Assembly (NCBI GenBank): GCA_018296165.2
Contig: JACKQL020000015.1
Location: 310,001-374,000 of the forward strand
Reading direction: 5' to 3'
DNA length: 64,000 bases
Origin: Termitomyces sp. T153
Taxonomy: Eukaryota; Basidiomycota; Agaricomycetes; Agaricales; Lyophyllaceae
Shown piece after piece: positions 54,891 to 64,000 of the stretch (within the stretch, counting starts at the first letter, position 1; every line of letters starts with the position of its first letter). Under the pieces are notes generated by a model that saw only the letters and a list, made by a program, of their open reading frames with translations, was not told the DNA's origin and did not search any database. The position numbers were made by a program, and so were the translations under genes.

Positions 54891-56039
54891 TGTCAGGTTT
54901 CACTGACCATGGGGGCTCAGCTACACTGGGCGAGTCCTTACTAGGTGGACATGATTCCCTGCACTGACAACTGGACATTTGGAAGTGTCCCAAACACTGG
55001 GGACTTGTGAGGATAGTTGGTGAAGATTGATCCGAGCAAGTCCAGGGAGGTCTGGAGGAGAAGGGGGATGGGCTTGATGGGGTTCAGGCACAAGTCCATA
55101 TGCAAGTATTGCAGGTGTGGAGGAGGCAGAGGCTACGCGAGTGATGGAAGTGGAGCCGGAGTTTGATGGGGGATCAACAGAGGTTGATAGAGTTCAGAGC
55201 CGAGCATGTAGCAAGGTCCAGAGTTGGTTAAAGAGTGTCTGGGATTTGTAATCATAATTGTGGGGTTTGCAAAGGCATTAAGGTTGGGAAAGATAGGAAC
55301 ACAATGGATGGGACGGATCAAATGAGACAAGATGGAGTTGAACAAAATGAGATGGAGTTGAACAAAATGAGATGGAGTCAAGACAAGATGGAGACAAGAA
55401 TGAGAATAAATTCAGGTGGAGATACAAAACAATAACAAAAACAATAACGGAATAGAGACAAGACAAGACCGGGAAACTGAGAGTAAGAAAATGAGACACA
55501 GAACATGAAACATAAGAGAGAAACAATCAGACCATAGGTAACATTAAGCAATATCAAGACTAGAGTACAAAGAGCTACTCTACATCTTATATACTGACTA
55601 CTGGAGAGCTCTGGAGAATGTCAGCTGTGGCAGCAGGGCTTGACGGAGCTTGATGGAGTCAATAGATGTCAGTTACAATCAGAGGGTGGGCCACGTTGAT
55701 ATGTTGATGGAATCAATTGGTGACGCAGGCTGTTCCAAGGTTGTCATGATACTCCAAAGTAAGTCGGAGGAACCAGAGTGTTGAGTTGATGACATGTAAT
55801 GGGGTCAGGCACAGCAGGGGAATGGTTCCAGGGGCTCAGAAGATCCAGAGGAAGTGTTGCTGACTGCAGGGAAGATGTTGGAGTTGGCCAGGGGGCTGTC
55901 AGAGTTAGCCAAGGATGCATCAGAGTTAGCCAGAGTAGGCACAGAGCACTGTGGAAGTTTGGCAAGGCATTGGGGGAGGTTCTGGGGGGGCGGGGGGTTG
56001 TTGGGCAATGTGCAGGGGTCCAGGGAATGGGTCATGACA
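54891..56039 (-). repeat. family-B LTR (3' LTR of a truncated element)
   Basis: 1149 bp, TGTCAGG...TCATGACA. TCACCCCCCC at 56040-56049 is the minus-strand purine tract, so this is the 3' LTR of a minus-oriented element. A 20-bp perfect tandem repeat GATGGAGTTGAACAAAATGA occupies 55331-55370. Confidence 0.85.
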
Positions 56040-57025
56040 TCACCCCCCCTTTCAACATCGAGACCCTCAAGACGCGGGGTGCAGGTTGGGGATCAGCAGG
56101 GGCATGGGAGTCAAAGCCAAGTAATATTGATCAATCTGCAGCAAATGATGGCAGCATGGGAGGCAAAGTTGAAGCATGGTTGCCACTTTGTCAGGGGGTT
56201 CTTCCCAATCAATTAAAAGACTTGGACATACCCCAGGATTCCCCCAAAAATTTCTTCTATGTTCTCCTCCAATCACTCAGCTCCATGGTTTTCTGATGCA
56301 GATGAGGTGGTGGTGTACAACAGCAAGGGGGAGTAGTTTGAGTACCAGCATCAGGTCGGTGCCATGTACCGGAGTCATAAGTAGTGTCTACTTGTTTTTT
56401 TGGGGTAATTGACAGAGCTTTGCAGGGTGGGTCACAACGGTGTTGGGCTCTTCTGGGGGCTCTACTTGAGAGAGGGGCTCGGGATGGACTAGAGTTTGTC
56501 CTGTGGAGTCGAGTTTGGTGGTGGGGGGCAGGGAGGGAGTTCCACAGGCACAGCAAGTTCTGCAGGCAGAGGTGACGGCAGAGGAGTTCACAAGGGCATT
56601 GGTGCAGGCTTGGGGCCCCCCAATGCTGGAGTGGTGTTTGAACCAAGCCCCGGTAGTTTTCAAGCTCTTTTGGTCACATTTACTGACCATTTGGTTATAG
56701 TGTACCCTTTGTGCTCGGCAGGGCGAGCTGTGTGAATTCAACGGGCCCTCTGCGGGCTTGCGATGTGACACCTCTGTGTGCCTTCTATGCTGCGTGAGGC
56801 ATGAGAAGTGCTCAATTTTGTTGGAGTGGCAGGCAGCATGCATTGCCGCAGAGCAGGGGTGGGATGAGGGTTAGGTGCAGGGGCAACTAGGTGAGGCGCA
56901 GAAGGCCAGGGTGTTGGGAGAGGGGGGTGCAGGGCAACCTGTGGGAAAGGCGGGACCTCCATGGGGTGGGCAGAGGGAGGGGGCACTGGCAGCAGTGGAT
57001 AAGGGAAAACGGAGGGCCTCCCTGC
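56040..57025 (+). pseudogene. antisense Cys-rich ORF in family-B element, copy 1
   Basis: Plus-strand frames, opposite to the element, read SDADEVVVYNS (about 56296-56330), EFTRALVQAWGPPMLEWCLN, then a double cysteine cluster: CX2CX6C (CTLCARQGELC, about 56703-56735) and CX2CX6C (CLLCCVRHEKC), followed by SILLEWQAACIAAEQGW. Stops and frameshifts break it. The same blocks recur in copy 2. The paired CX2CX6C pattern recalls a zinc-binding domain but is not a standard Zn2Cys6 spacing. Function unknown. Confidence 0.5.
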
Positions 57026-57278
57026 TGATGTGCTCCTATGCCACCTAGTGCCATGCAGGAAACCTAAAAAGAGGACCTAACACTAGTCACTAGATAGAGT
57101 AGCTGGCAGTAGGAAGTTAATAGTTGAGGGCAAGTCAGTAACCATCCCAGAGAACTAGAGCAAAGGTTACATTGTGGAGTGAAGTCAATAGGAGTCGCTA
57201 TTGCTAGCAGCAGTTGGTAAACTGATTGCTAGCTGTAGTTGCTAGCATCATTAAGTCAGATTCACTAAAATAGGCACC
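57026..57278. repeat. repeat G, copy 2 (interrupted)
   Basis: Matches 41851 onward; cut at GGCACC|TG by the family-B element that starts at 57279. Copy 1 reads GTGCACCTGTAG uninterrupted at 42242. Confidence 0.65.
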
Positions 57279-58422
57279 TGTCAGGTTCCACTGACCACAG
57301 GGGCTCAGCTACACTGGGCAAGTCCTTACTAGGCGGACACAATTCCCTGCACTGACAACTGGGCACTCAGAGGTGTTCCAAATACTGGGGACCTGTGAGG
57401 ATAGCCAGAGGAAATTGATCTGGGTAAGTCCGGAGAGGTCCAGAGGAGTAGAGGATGAGTTGTGGGGAAGGGGAACAGGCTTGGTGGGGTTCAGGCATAG
57501 TCTGTGTGTGAGTATTGTGGGTGCAGAGGAGGTGGAGGCTATGCAGATGACAGGAGTGGAGCTGGAGTTCTGATGGGGGATCAACAGGGATTGGTGGGGT
57601 TTGGAGCCGAGCATATAGCAGGGTCCAGGGTTGGTAAAGAGTGTCAGAGGTTTGTAATTGTAACTGTGGAGTTTGTGAGGATGTTATGGTCGAGAGGACT
57701 TGAACATGATAGACAGAATCAAATGAGACGAGATGGAGTTGAATGGAATGAGACAAAGACAAGACAAAAACGAGAATAGATTCAGGCAGAGACATGGAAC
57801 AATAACAAAAAGATAATGGAATAGAGGCAAGATAAGACTGGGAGACTGAGAATAGGGAAAACGAGACACGGGACACAAAACACGAGAAGAAACAATCAGA
57901 AACACATCAGGAAAGGCCAGTAAGTAGGTAGTTAATCTCAAGACTAGAGTATGAGGAGCTACTTTATGTCTTATATACTGACTACTGAAGAGCTCTGGGG
58001 ATGTCGGCTGTGGTGGTGGGGCTTGGCGGAGCTCAATGGAGTCAATGGGTGTCAGCTACGACCAAAGGGTGGGCCGCATTGATATGTTGATGGGATCAAT
58101 TGTGACGCGGTCCGTTCCAAGGTTGTCATGATACTCCAGAATAAGTCGGGGGAGCCAGGGTGTCAAGTTGATGATGTGTAATGGGGTCAGGCATGGTGGG
58201 GGAGTGGTCCCAGGGGCTCAGGAAGTCCAGGGGAAGTGCTGGCGGCTGCAGGAAAGACGTTGGAGTTGGCCAGGGGGCCATTGGAGTTAGCCAAGAATGC
58301 ATCAGAGTTAGCTGGAGTAGGCGCAGAGTGCTGGGAAAGTTTGACGAAGTGTCAGAAGGAGGTTCCAGGGGGACGGGGGTTTGTCGGGTAATGTATGGGG
58401 CTTCAGGGAACAGGTTGTGACA
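57279..58422 (-). repeat. family-B 3' LTR with core promoter
   Basis: On the minus strand TATATAAG (57970-57977) lies 32 nt before AGTCTTGAG (57945), a fitting TATA to start spacing. That AGTCTTGAGAT is complementary to the primer site inside the other LTR. Confidence 0.85.
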
Positions 58423-58679
58423 TCACCCCCCCCCTTCAGCATCAAGACCCTCAAGACGAGGGGAGCAGGTTGGGGATTGGTGGGGCATGGGAGTCAAAGC
58501 CCAGTAATATTGATCAATCTGCAGCAAGTGATGGTGGCATGGGAGGCAAAGTTGAAGTGTGGCCGCCACTTCATCAGGGGGTTCTTCCTAATCAATTAAA
58601 AGGCCTTGGACATACCCTGGGGCTTCCTCAAATCCTTTGTCATGTCCCCTCCCAGTTATTCAGCCACTTCCCCTGCATT

Positions 58680-60207
58680 TCAGATGTGGACGTGGTGATT
58701 GTGTACAACAGCGAGGGGGAGGAGTTCAAGCATCGGCGCTGAGCTGGTGCAATACACCAGAGTTGTGAGCAGCATTGACCTGTTTCTTTGGGGTGACTGA
58801 CGGAGTTCTGCAGAGTTGTCTGCAGTGGTGGTGGGGTCTCTAGGAGGTCCTAGGCGGGCCAAACAGGGGATGTGGAAGAGGTCCCACCATTGCAGTGAAT
58901 CCCTCAGGCGGAGGTGATGGTGGAGGAGTTTGCAAGGGCATTAGCATGGGCTCGGGGCCCCCCAACGCTGGAATGGTGCCAAAACAAGGCCCCAGTGAGT
59001 CTTTGAGTTCTCCTTTGTCGCATGTACTGATCTGTTGTTCTCAGTGTGTTCTCTGTGTGCAGCGAGGCAAGGCCTGTGTCTTTGATGCGCCCTCCATGAG
59101 CTCGCAGCATGACACTTCTGTTTGCCTTCCATGTTGTGTAAGCCACAAGAAGTGCTCGATCTTGTTGGAGTGGCAAGCAGCATGTGTTGCTGTGGAGCAG
59201 GGGTGGGACAAGGACTGGGTGCAGAGTCAGCTGGGCAAGGCACAGAAGACCCAGATGTCAGGGGAGGTGAGTGTAGGGCAGTCTGCAGGGCAGGTGGGGC
59301 CTCCACAGGGTGGGCGGAGGGAGGGGGCATCCTCAGCAGCAGACCATGGGAAGCAGAGAGCTTCCCCACCATTGGGGATGGGGCCCAGCAAGAGGCCACA
59401 GGGGTACAAGCTGATGGCAGGTCCTCCAGGGTTTCATGTTCACTCCTCTACCCCGGACGCAGCCTTGAGATGGGCATCAAGTTCCCTGGAGCCCCTGCCT
59501 TTGATCATGGAGGTCTTCCTTCACAAGCAAGTGGAGGTGCTAACGGCGGCGTTGACAGCACAGGAGGGGGAGCTTCAACAGGCAAGGGAGGATTGAGATG
59601 CGGCATGGGCGGAGAAGGAGGCATTGGAGCGGGCATGGAACACCTCAGTGCGGGTGGTGCTGGAGCAAGTGCTGGAGGTATGGGGCTTGCAGGAGCATCC
59701 GATGCAGTGGGAGGTGCGGCCCATAGAGGAGGCAGAGGAGCAGGAAATGGTGCCGGAGGGTGGTCTGCTGCAGGCAGAGTTGGAGGCAGCAAGGCAGAGG
59801 GAGGATTGGCTGGCCAATGAGGCTGCTTCAGGGTGTGCAAGAATCCTTCATAAGTGTTGTTCCCAATTCTCTGCCTATCACTAAATGGATCATGCTTGGG
59901 ACCAGGTTGGGTGCGGGAGCACTGGGTTCTTTTGGACAGTGCCTCTGCAGCATTTGCATTGATCCAAGACGGGTCGGTGCAGATGCCTGTGGGTCAGCTT
60001 CCAGAGTTGCAGCAGGGGATGGTGAGGGTGGGGAGGTTGTTGGTGGGGCATCAATAGCATAATGCAGTGGCCCCAGGGTCATGGTGGGAAGTGGTGGCGG
60101 ATGCAGAGGAGGCTTTGCCAGGGCTGGCGGAGGTCTTGGCAGTGGTGCGGGCCCAGATGGAGATTGATTTGGGAGTAGGGATGGTGGGAGTTACAGGGGA
60201 AGAGTGA
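58680..60207 (+). pseudogene. antisense Cys-rich and coiled-coil ORF, copy 2
   Basis: In order: DVDVVIVYNSEGEEFKHRR (58680-58740), EEFARALAWARGPPTLEWCQNK, then after a frameshift the open frame 58895-59596 with CVLCVQRGKACVF and CLPCCVSHKKCSILLEWQA, two CX2CX6C clusters. A Gly/Ser/Pro linker follows (GPSKRPQGYKL). A coiled-coil begins at 59500 (VEVLTAALTAQEGELQQARED, EAEEQEMVPEGGLLQAELEAARQRED) and continues to LPELQQGMVRVGRLLVGHQ and WWEVVADAEEALPGLAEVLAVV, ending at TGA 60207. Three stops or shifts break about 500 codons. It is antisense to the element. No known function; a captured host gene or an element-specific antisense gene are both possible. Confidence 0.55.
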
Positions 60208-63200
60208 GGGGGCGGCTGGGCCCCGCTTCTTGTCGTCTTTGAGTTCACTGCCCCATTCTGCCTTGTATCATATATTTTTGTACTTCCCAATGCTTCCTTG
60301 TTGTTCCTGGGTGTGTGAAGTGAGACTTTAATTTGTGGGAGGGTGAGGTAAGTGAAACACGCAGGGGTGCTGATGGGAGTTGAATTCCTAGTGGATCCAG
60401 AGGTGGGGGTTAAGCCCGCTGATGCCATCTGTGTCGGCTAGCCCCAGGGTTGTTGGGGCAGGGCAGAGCACTGTAGGAAGAGTTCCAAGGCTCAGCAGGG
60501 GTGTTGGGAGTCTTCCTGTGGAGTTCCGTAGTGTTTTTTTTTTGGCAGCATTGCTGCGTTTGATTCTTGGAGTCTTGGACCCAGGGTGTAGGGGTTATTC
60601 TCAATCTGCAGCAGAGATGTGTATTGTTCTGGTTCAAGGGGGTGGACCTCTGGGTCTCTGACATGTGTTTGGGGTGGTTAGGGCTTTGGTCTTTTGTTGG
60701 TGTGGCTGGCAGGAAGGGCAGGGTCTTCCAGCAGTCTGGCCTTTATGCTGATGTGGGTAGCAAGGTGGTGGAGGTCCCTTTTGACAATGGTGGGGGTGGC
60801 GAAGTGAGGTTTGTCCTCAGGGCATAGTTGGTCAGAGGAGAGAGTCCCTAGTGGCGTAGTGGCAGAGCTCCCAGTGTAGAGTGGTCCCTGTAGTAAGTTT
60901 GCGGGGGGCTGTTTTCCATGCCATCTATGCTGTGGGATTGGTCAGCATGGAGGCGGAGGTACTCCCTTAGGGTTGTGATTCCTTGGTTGAGGATGCCCAG
61001 AGGTTTTCATTTGGTGGGGTTGTGCAGAGCAAGCTCTGGAGTATTGTATTTGGCAAAGGGCACTCAGGATTGAGCTTTGCTGTGCTCCGGGGTGTTAGTC
61101 CAGGTCAAAGTCGTGCTCCAGAGTATTGCATCTGTGGGCAGGCATGCTTGGGTGGTGCCTTGGTGTGCTCTGGAGTGTCAACAATGAGGGGGTGGGGTGC
61201 AGGGTGATCAGTCCCAACCAGTTCCTTCAGGTCCGGAGTTGAAGTTTGAAGGTTCCAGGTCATCTATGTGACATTGCTTTCCTGACCAAGAGTAAGTCTA
61301 GAGATGGACAGAGGGGTCTTATATATTTCTGACACTCCCTAGAGTTTGGAGGTCTGTTGGGGTTGTATTGGTGGATGCTTCTTTGGGCAGGGGCAGTGCA
61401 GGGGTCAGTTGAGGAATGGCTCACCCCAGTAGAGATGCTTTGGGGCTCATTCCATGGGTTGCTCCTTCTGGGGGTCAGTGGTTCTTTTGTCAGGGAAGAA
61501 GTTAGCAGTCCCGGAGTCAACACGAGGGTCACTCGGTGGGGGGTTTGTTGGTTGTATTGGCTTTGGGGGTGGTGCGGGCAGAGGAAGGAGTCTGAGGCAC
61601 ATTTTGTTGGTCTGCTGATTCAAGCACAAGTACCAGGGGTCCAGGGTCAATGCGGGGGTTGGGGTTGGGTCTTAACTTGTTGGTGGGGTTGTGTCGCAAA
61701 TTGGAGGGGGAGCTCCAGAGTGAGGGTTTTTACTGAGCAGTGGAGTTGTTGTGTAGGAGTGGCAGTGGCTCCTGGAGCCAAGCTTGGATGGAGGGGGCTG
61801 GTCTAGTGGTCTCTTGGGGTTTTGGGTGAGTCTGGCCATTGTTCCTCCATGCAAAATAATTGCTGCATTGGGGGAAGATGGTTGTTCACAATTGTTGGAG
61901 GGTGGTGGGAAAGTCGGTCACAGGGAAGCATTGGTGTGGGACTCCTCAGGAGTCATAGCAGGGTCAGAGCAATTCTTTATTCATGCTCTGGAGTGGCCCA
62001 GAGGTTGTTGCAAATGTGGGTGGGTGGCAATGGAGAGAAGCACTGCTCACTTCTTGGAGAAGGCATCAGCAACTTTTAGGGTACTCTGGAGAGATTACTT
62101 TGCATGGGGTTTGTTTCTGGGTACTCCATTGATGTGGTCCCCGCTTGATAAACATCTTCCAGCATAGGGGCAGGGTTGTATGAAGTGTGGGGCTGGTGTC
62201 ATAGGTCCCCTTGGTTGGATATCGGAGTCAGAGTGGGGGCCCCAGAGTCATGCTGCTAGAATCCAGAGTGGGTCAGAGAGGTGGATTGGGGCAGCTTTGA
62301 GTCGGCGCAGGGTTATTTGGGTCATTGGTCCTAGCAGGGAAGTCCTCCATAGATGTTGGAGTGTATGCTCTTTGGATTGTCAGAATGTTTAAGTGGGTTG
62401 ATTGACAGTCTCTGGGATGATGGTGGAGCTTCTCCCTCCCTTATGTGAACAGGTCAGCGATTTTAGAGTACTTTGGGAACTACTTTGTATAGGACCATTT
62501 TTCCTATAGTTAGTTCAGGGTAACTCCTATGCTGGGGGTTCCTTTATGGGAGGTGGCAGAGTCTGGTGGCAGAGTTTACATCTGGGGGTGGTGTGCAGGG
62601 AGAGTTGGCATCGAGGGTCTTTAATGTCGGAGGTTCCAGATTGTATGGGAGAAGGTGTTGAGATAGTAGGCAGGTGCTGAAATAGTGGGTGGGGTCCAGA
62701 GTTGTTCTTCATTGAGAGTTGGGGTGCCATAGTTCTCCTTGTTAACTTTGGGCTGTGCTTTGAGCAGCGGGGCGGGGGTGCATAGCCATTTCTTTCTTGA
62801 CCACCTAGAAGCTTGGGGATTTCTTGGTCTTGTTCCAGGGTTGTTGGGGTCAGGTCAGAGGTGTCGGGGCCCCTTCATTTGTTGGTGGAGGTGACGGCCA
62901 AGTCAACCGGGGGTCCTCACTGATCCCAGAAGTGGGTTCTGTAATTGGGGGGTAGCATCAGTCTCGGAATCTTGCGTCATTGTGGGTGGGGTTGCTGGGT
63001 TGAGTTTGATTCCAGTTGGCAGTGGGGCTAGCTTTGGAGGGTGGACTTTCTCAGGGATGGGTGTGAAAGTCAGATGATTTGGTGGCAGGGTTCTGCTATC
63101 AGGGTTGTGGGCAGACTCGATATTGTCGGAAACCCGCTGGGTTTGTTCCTGATGGTGTATGGGGCTGCTGTGGGTTGGAGGGTCCAAAGGCGGGGTTCAG

Positions 63201-63520
63201 GAGAACATGTTCTTGGAGGTCTTGTTGTTGTCTTGGGTGAGGTTGGCAATTGGTTTTTCATGTGATGAGCAACTTTCCACAGCAGGGCTTTTGCTATTGT
63301 TGTTGGAGGGGTGAGGGTGCAGTGTTGGAGAAGTTGTCAAGCACTGGGTCAAATTGCCGCCGGGGTTTTGGGTGAAGCTTTGGTGATGTCAGGGTCGGCC
63401 TCTGTGAGGGGCAGAGCTGGCGGAGATGGTGGGGGAGTGTGGGAGCTATAAGAGGGTGTCCATAGATAGAGCCGTTGTATGGATGTAACTGGGGTGGGAG
63501 GGACATTTTGTGTCAGATCT
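60208..63520. other. G/T-rich internal region of family-B element, no gene recognised
   Basis: Only short frames. The minus-strand ones are Pro/Thr/Ser-rich, as expected from base composition. Short imperfect direct repeats occur, such as GAGTATTG around 61036 and 61115, and TACT(C/T)TGG...ACTACTTTG-like stretches at 62079-62102 and 62471-62494. Confidence 0.4.
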
Positions 63521-63528
63521 GCAACTCA

Positions 63529-63645
63529 ATGTGCCTTGGCAAATTGGGTGGGGCAATATGAATTATAGTGGTTTCCAGGCATGGGCCAGTCATAGACATC
63601 AGAGGTGTTTGTCAGATGTGTGTGCGGGGTTAGTGCAGACATCAC
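63529..63645 (-). other. short ORF at the 5' end of family-B element
   Basis: Minus strand MSALTPHTHLTNTSDVYDWP... to TGA, about 38 codons, starting about 30 nt inside the 5' LTR. It could be a decayed gag start. No motif. Confidence 0.25.
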
Positions 63646-63661
63646 AAGCAGGGTAAGGGAG

Positions 63662-63674
63662 AGTCTTGAGATTA
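63662..63674 (-). promoter_or_regulatory. putative self-priming primer-binding site, family B
   Basis: Plus strand AGTCTTGAGATTA abuts the 5' LTR at 63675. The LTR holds the exact 13-nt complement TAATCTCAAGACT (57933-57945 in the partner LTR). Leaving the 2-nt spacer seen in family A gives an 11-nt match. Confidence 0.65.
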
Positions 63675-64000
63675 TGTCAGGTTCCACTGACCACAGGGGC
63701 TCAGCTACACTGGGTGAGTCCTTACTAGGTGGATGCAATTCCCTGCACTGACAACTGGGCACTTGGAGGTGTTCCAAACACTGGGGACCTGTGAGGATAG
63801 CCAGAGGAAATTGATCCAGATAAGTCTGGGGAGGTCCGGAGGAGTAGAGGATGAGTTGCGGGGAAGGGGGACAGGCTTGGCGGGGTTCAGGCATAGTCCA
63901 TGTGTGAGTATTGTGGGTGCAGAGGAGGCGGAGGCTATGCAGATGACAGGAGTGGAGCTGGAGTTCTGACAGGGGATCAACAGGGATTGGTGGGGTTCAG
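63675..64000 (-). repeat. family-B 5' LTR, truncated by the window end
   Basis: Begins TGTCAGGTTCCACTGACC. It matches 57279-57604 with about 20 differences, all transitions. Confidence 0.85.

Larger units (their letters stand above)
57279..64000 (-). mobile_element. family-B LTR element without pol (LARD-like), runs off the window
   Basis: LTRs 57279-58422 (1144 bp) and 63675 to the window end (326 bp seen) agree except for about 20 transitions. The internal region is 5.25 kb. Minus orientation follows from the purine tract TCACCCCCCCCC (58423-58434) and the primer site (63662-63674). I find no RT, integrase or RNase H motif on either strand, so it is probably non-autonomous. An antisense ORF occupies 58680-60207. 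Confidence 0.75.

Noticed and set aside
54886..57025. CCTGC on both sides of the truncated family-B element as a target duplication
   Set aside because: The element lacks its 5' LTR on that side and the right flank is repeat G, not the LINE, so the match is probably chance.
60051..63506. Several Pro/Thr/Ser-rich minus-strand ORFs in the family-B internal region
   Set aside because: The plus strand is G/T-rich, which opens such frames by composition. No motif, no shared frame between neighbours.

Overview
This is a repeat-dense stretch of a filamentous basidiomycete genome, most likely an agaricomycete (mushroom-forming) fungus. The reasons are short 32-76 bp spliceosomal introns, an agaricomycete-type kinase-like gene, and Ty3/gypsy chromovirus, Ty1/copia, Tc1/mariner, Plavaka/KDZ-like and LINE remnants of kinds common there. 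Nothing prokaryotic is visible. Calls were made by reading alone; no database search was run.

Layout. (1) 1-2.7 kb: the 3' end of a Tc1/mariner element inserted in a decayed minus-strand gag gene, then a 220-bp inverted-repeat (MITE-like) structure. (2) 3.1-7.5 kb: a small host-gene island that keeps CpG. It holds a nine-exon minus-strand gene of unknown function (3113-4530) divergent from a five-exon protein-kinase-like gene (4816-6201), and possibly a third minus-strand gene. (3) 7.8-21.2 kb: a minus-strand DNA-transposon gene split by gypsy element A1. The 3' LTR of A1 holds a family-B solo LTR, which in turn holds a copia element; each insertion has a target-site duplication (TSD). (4) 21.45-22.4 kb: another family-B solo LTR. 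(5) 23-41.5 kb: a four-deep nest. Gypsy A3 is split by an A'-type LTR, which is split by gypsy element E, which is split by gypsy element F. (6) 41.8-46 kb: an unclassified repeat G, a cluster of tRNA-like (SINE-like) units, short tandem repeats and a broken minus-strand ORF with a PPLF repeat. (7) 46.4-54.9 kb: a possible element H interrupted by an A' LTR and gypsy A2, ending in its own 3' LTR, then a LINE 3' end. (8) 54.9-64 kb: two family-B elements with no recognisable pol. They carry a cysteine-rich/coiled-coil ORF antisense to the element.

How it fits together. Almost every mobile ORF is broken by stops, frameshifts and changed catalytic residues. Most LTR-pair differences are transitions, many of them TG on one copy against CA on the other, as expected from methylated-CpG deamination. 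Three LTR families (A, B, F) carry a sequence just inside the 5' LTR that is complementary to a segment of the same LTR, which points to Tf1-like self-priming. The copia element instead has a primer site matching the anticodon region of initiator tRNA-Met. Only the two host genes at 3.1-6.2 kb look able to make protein.
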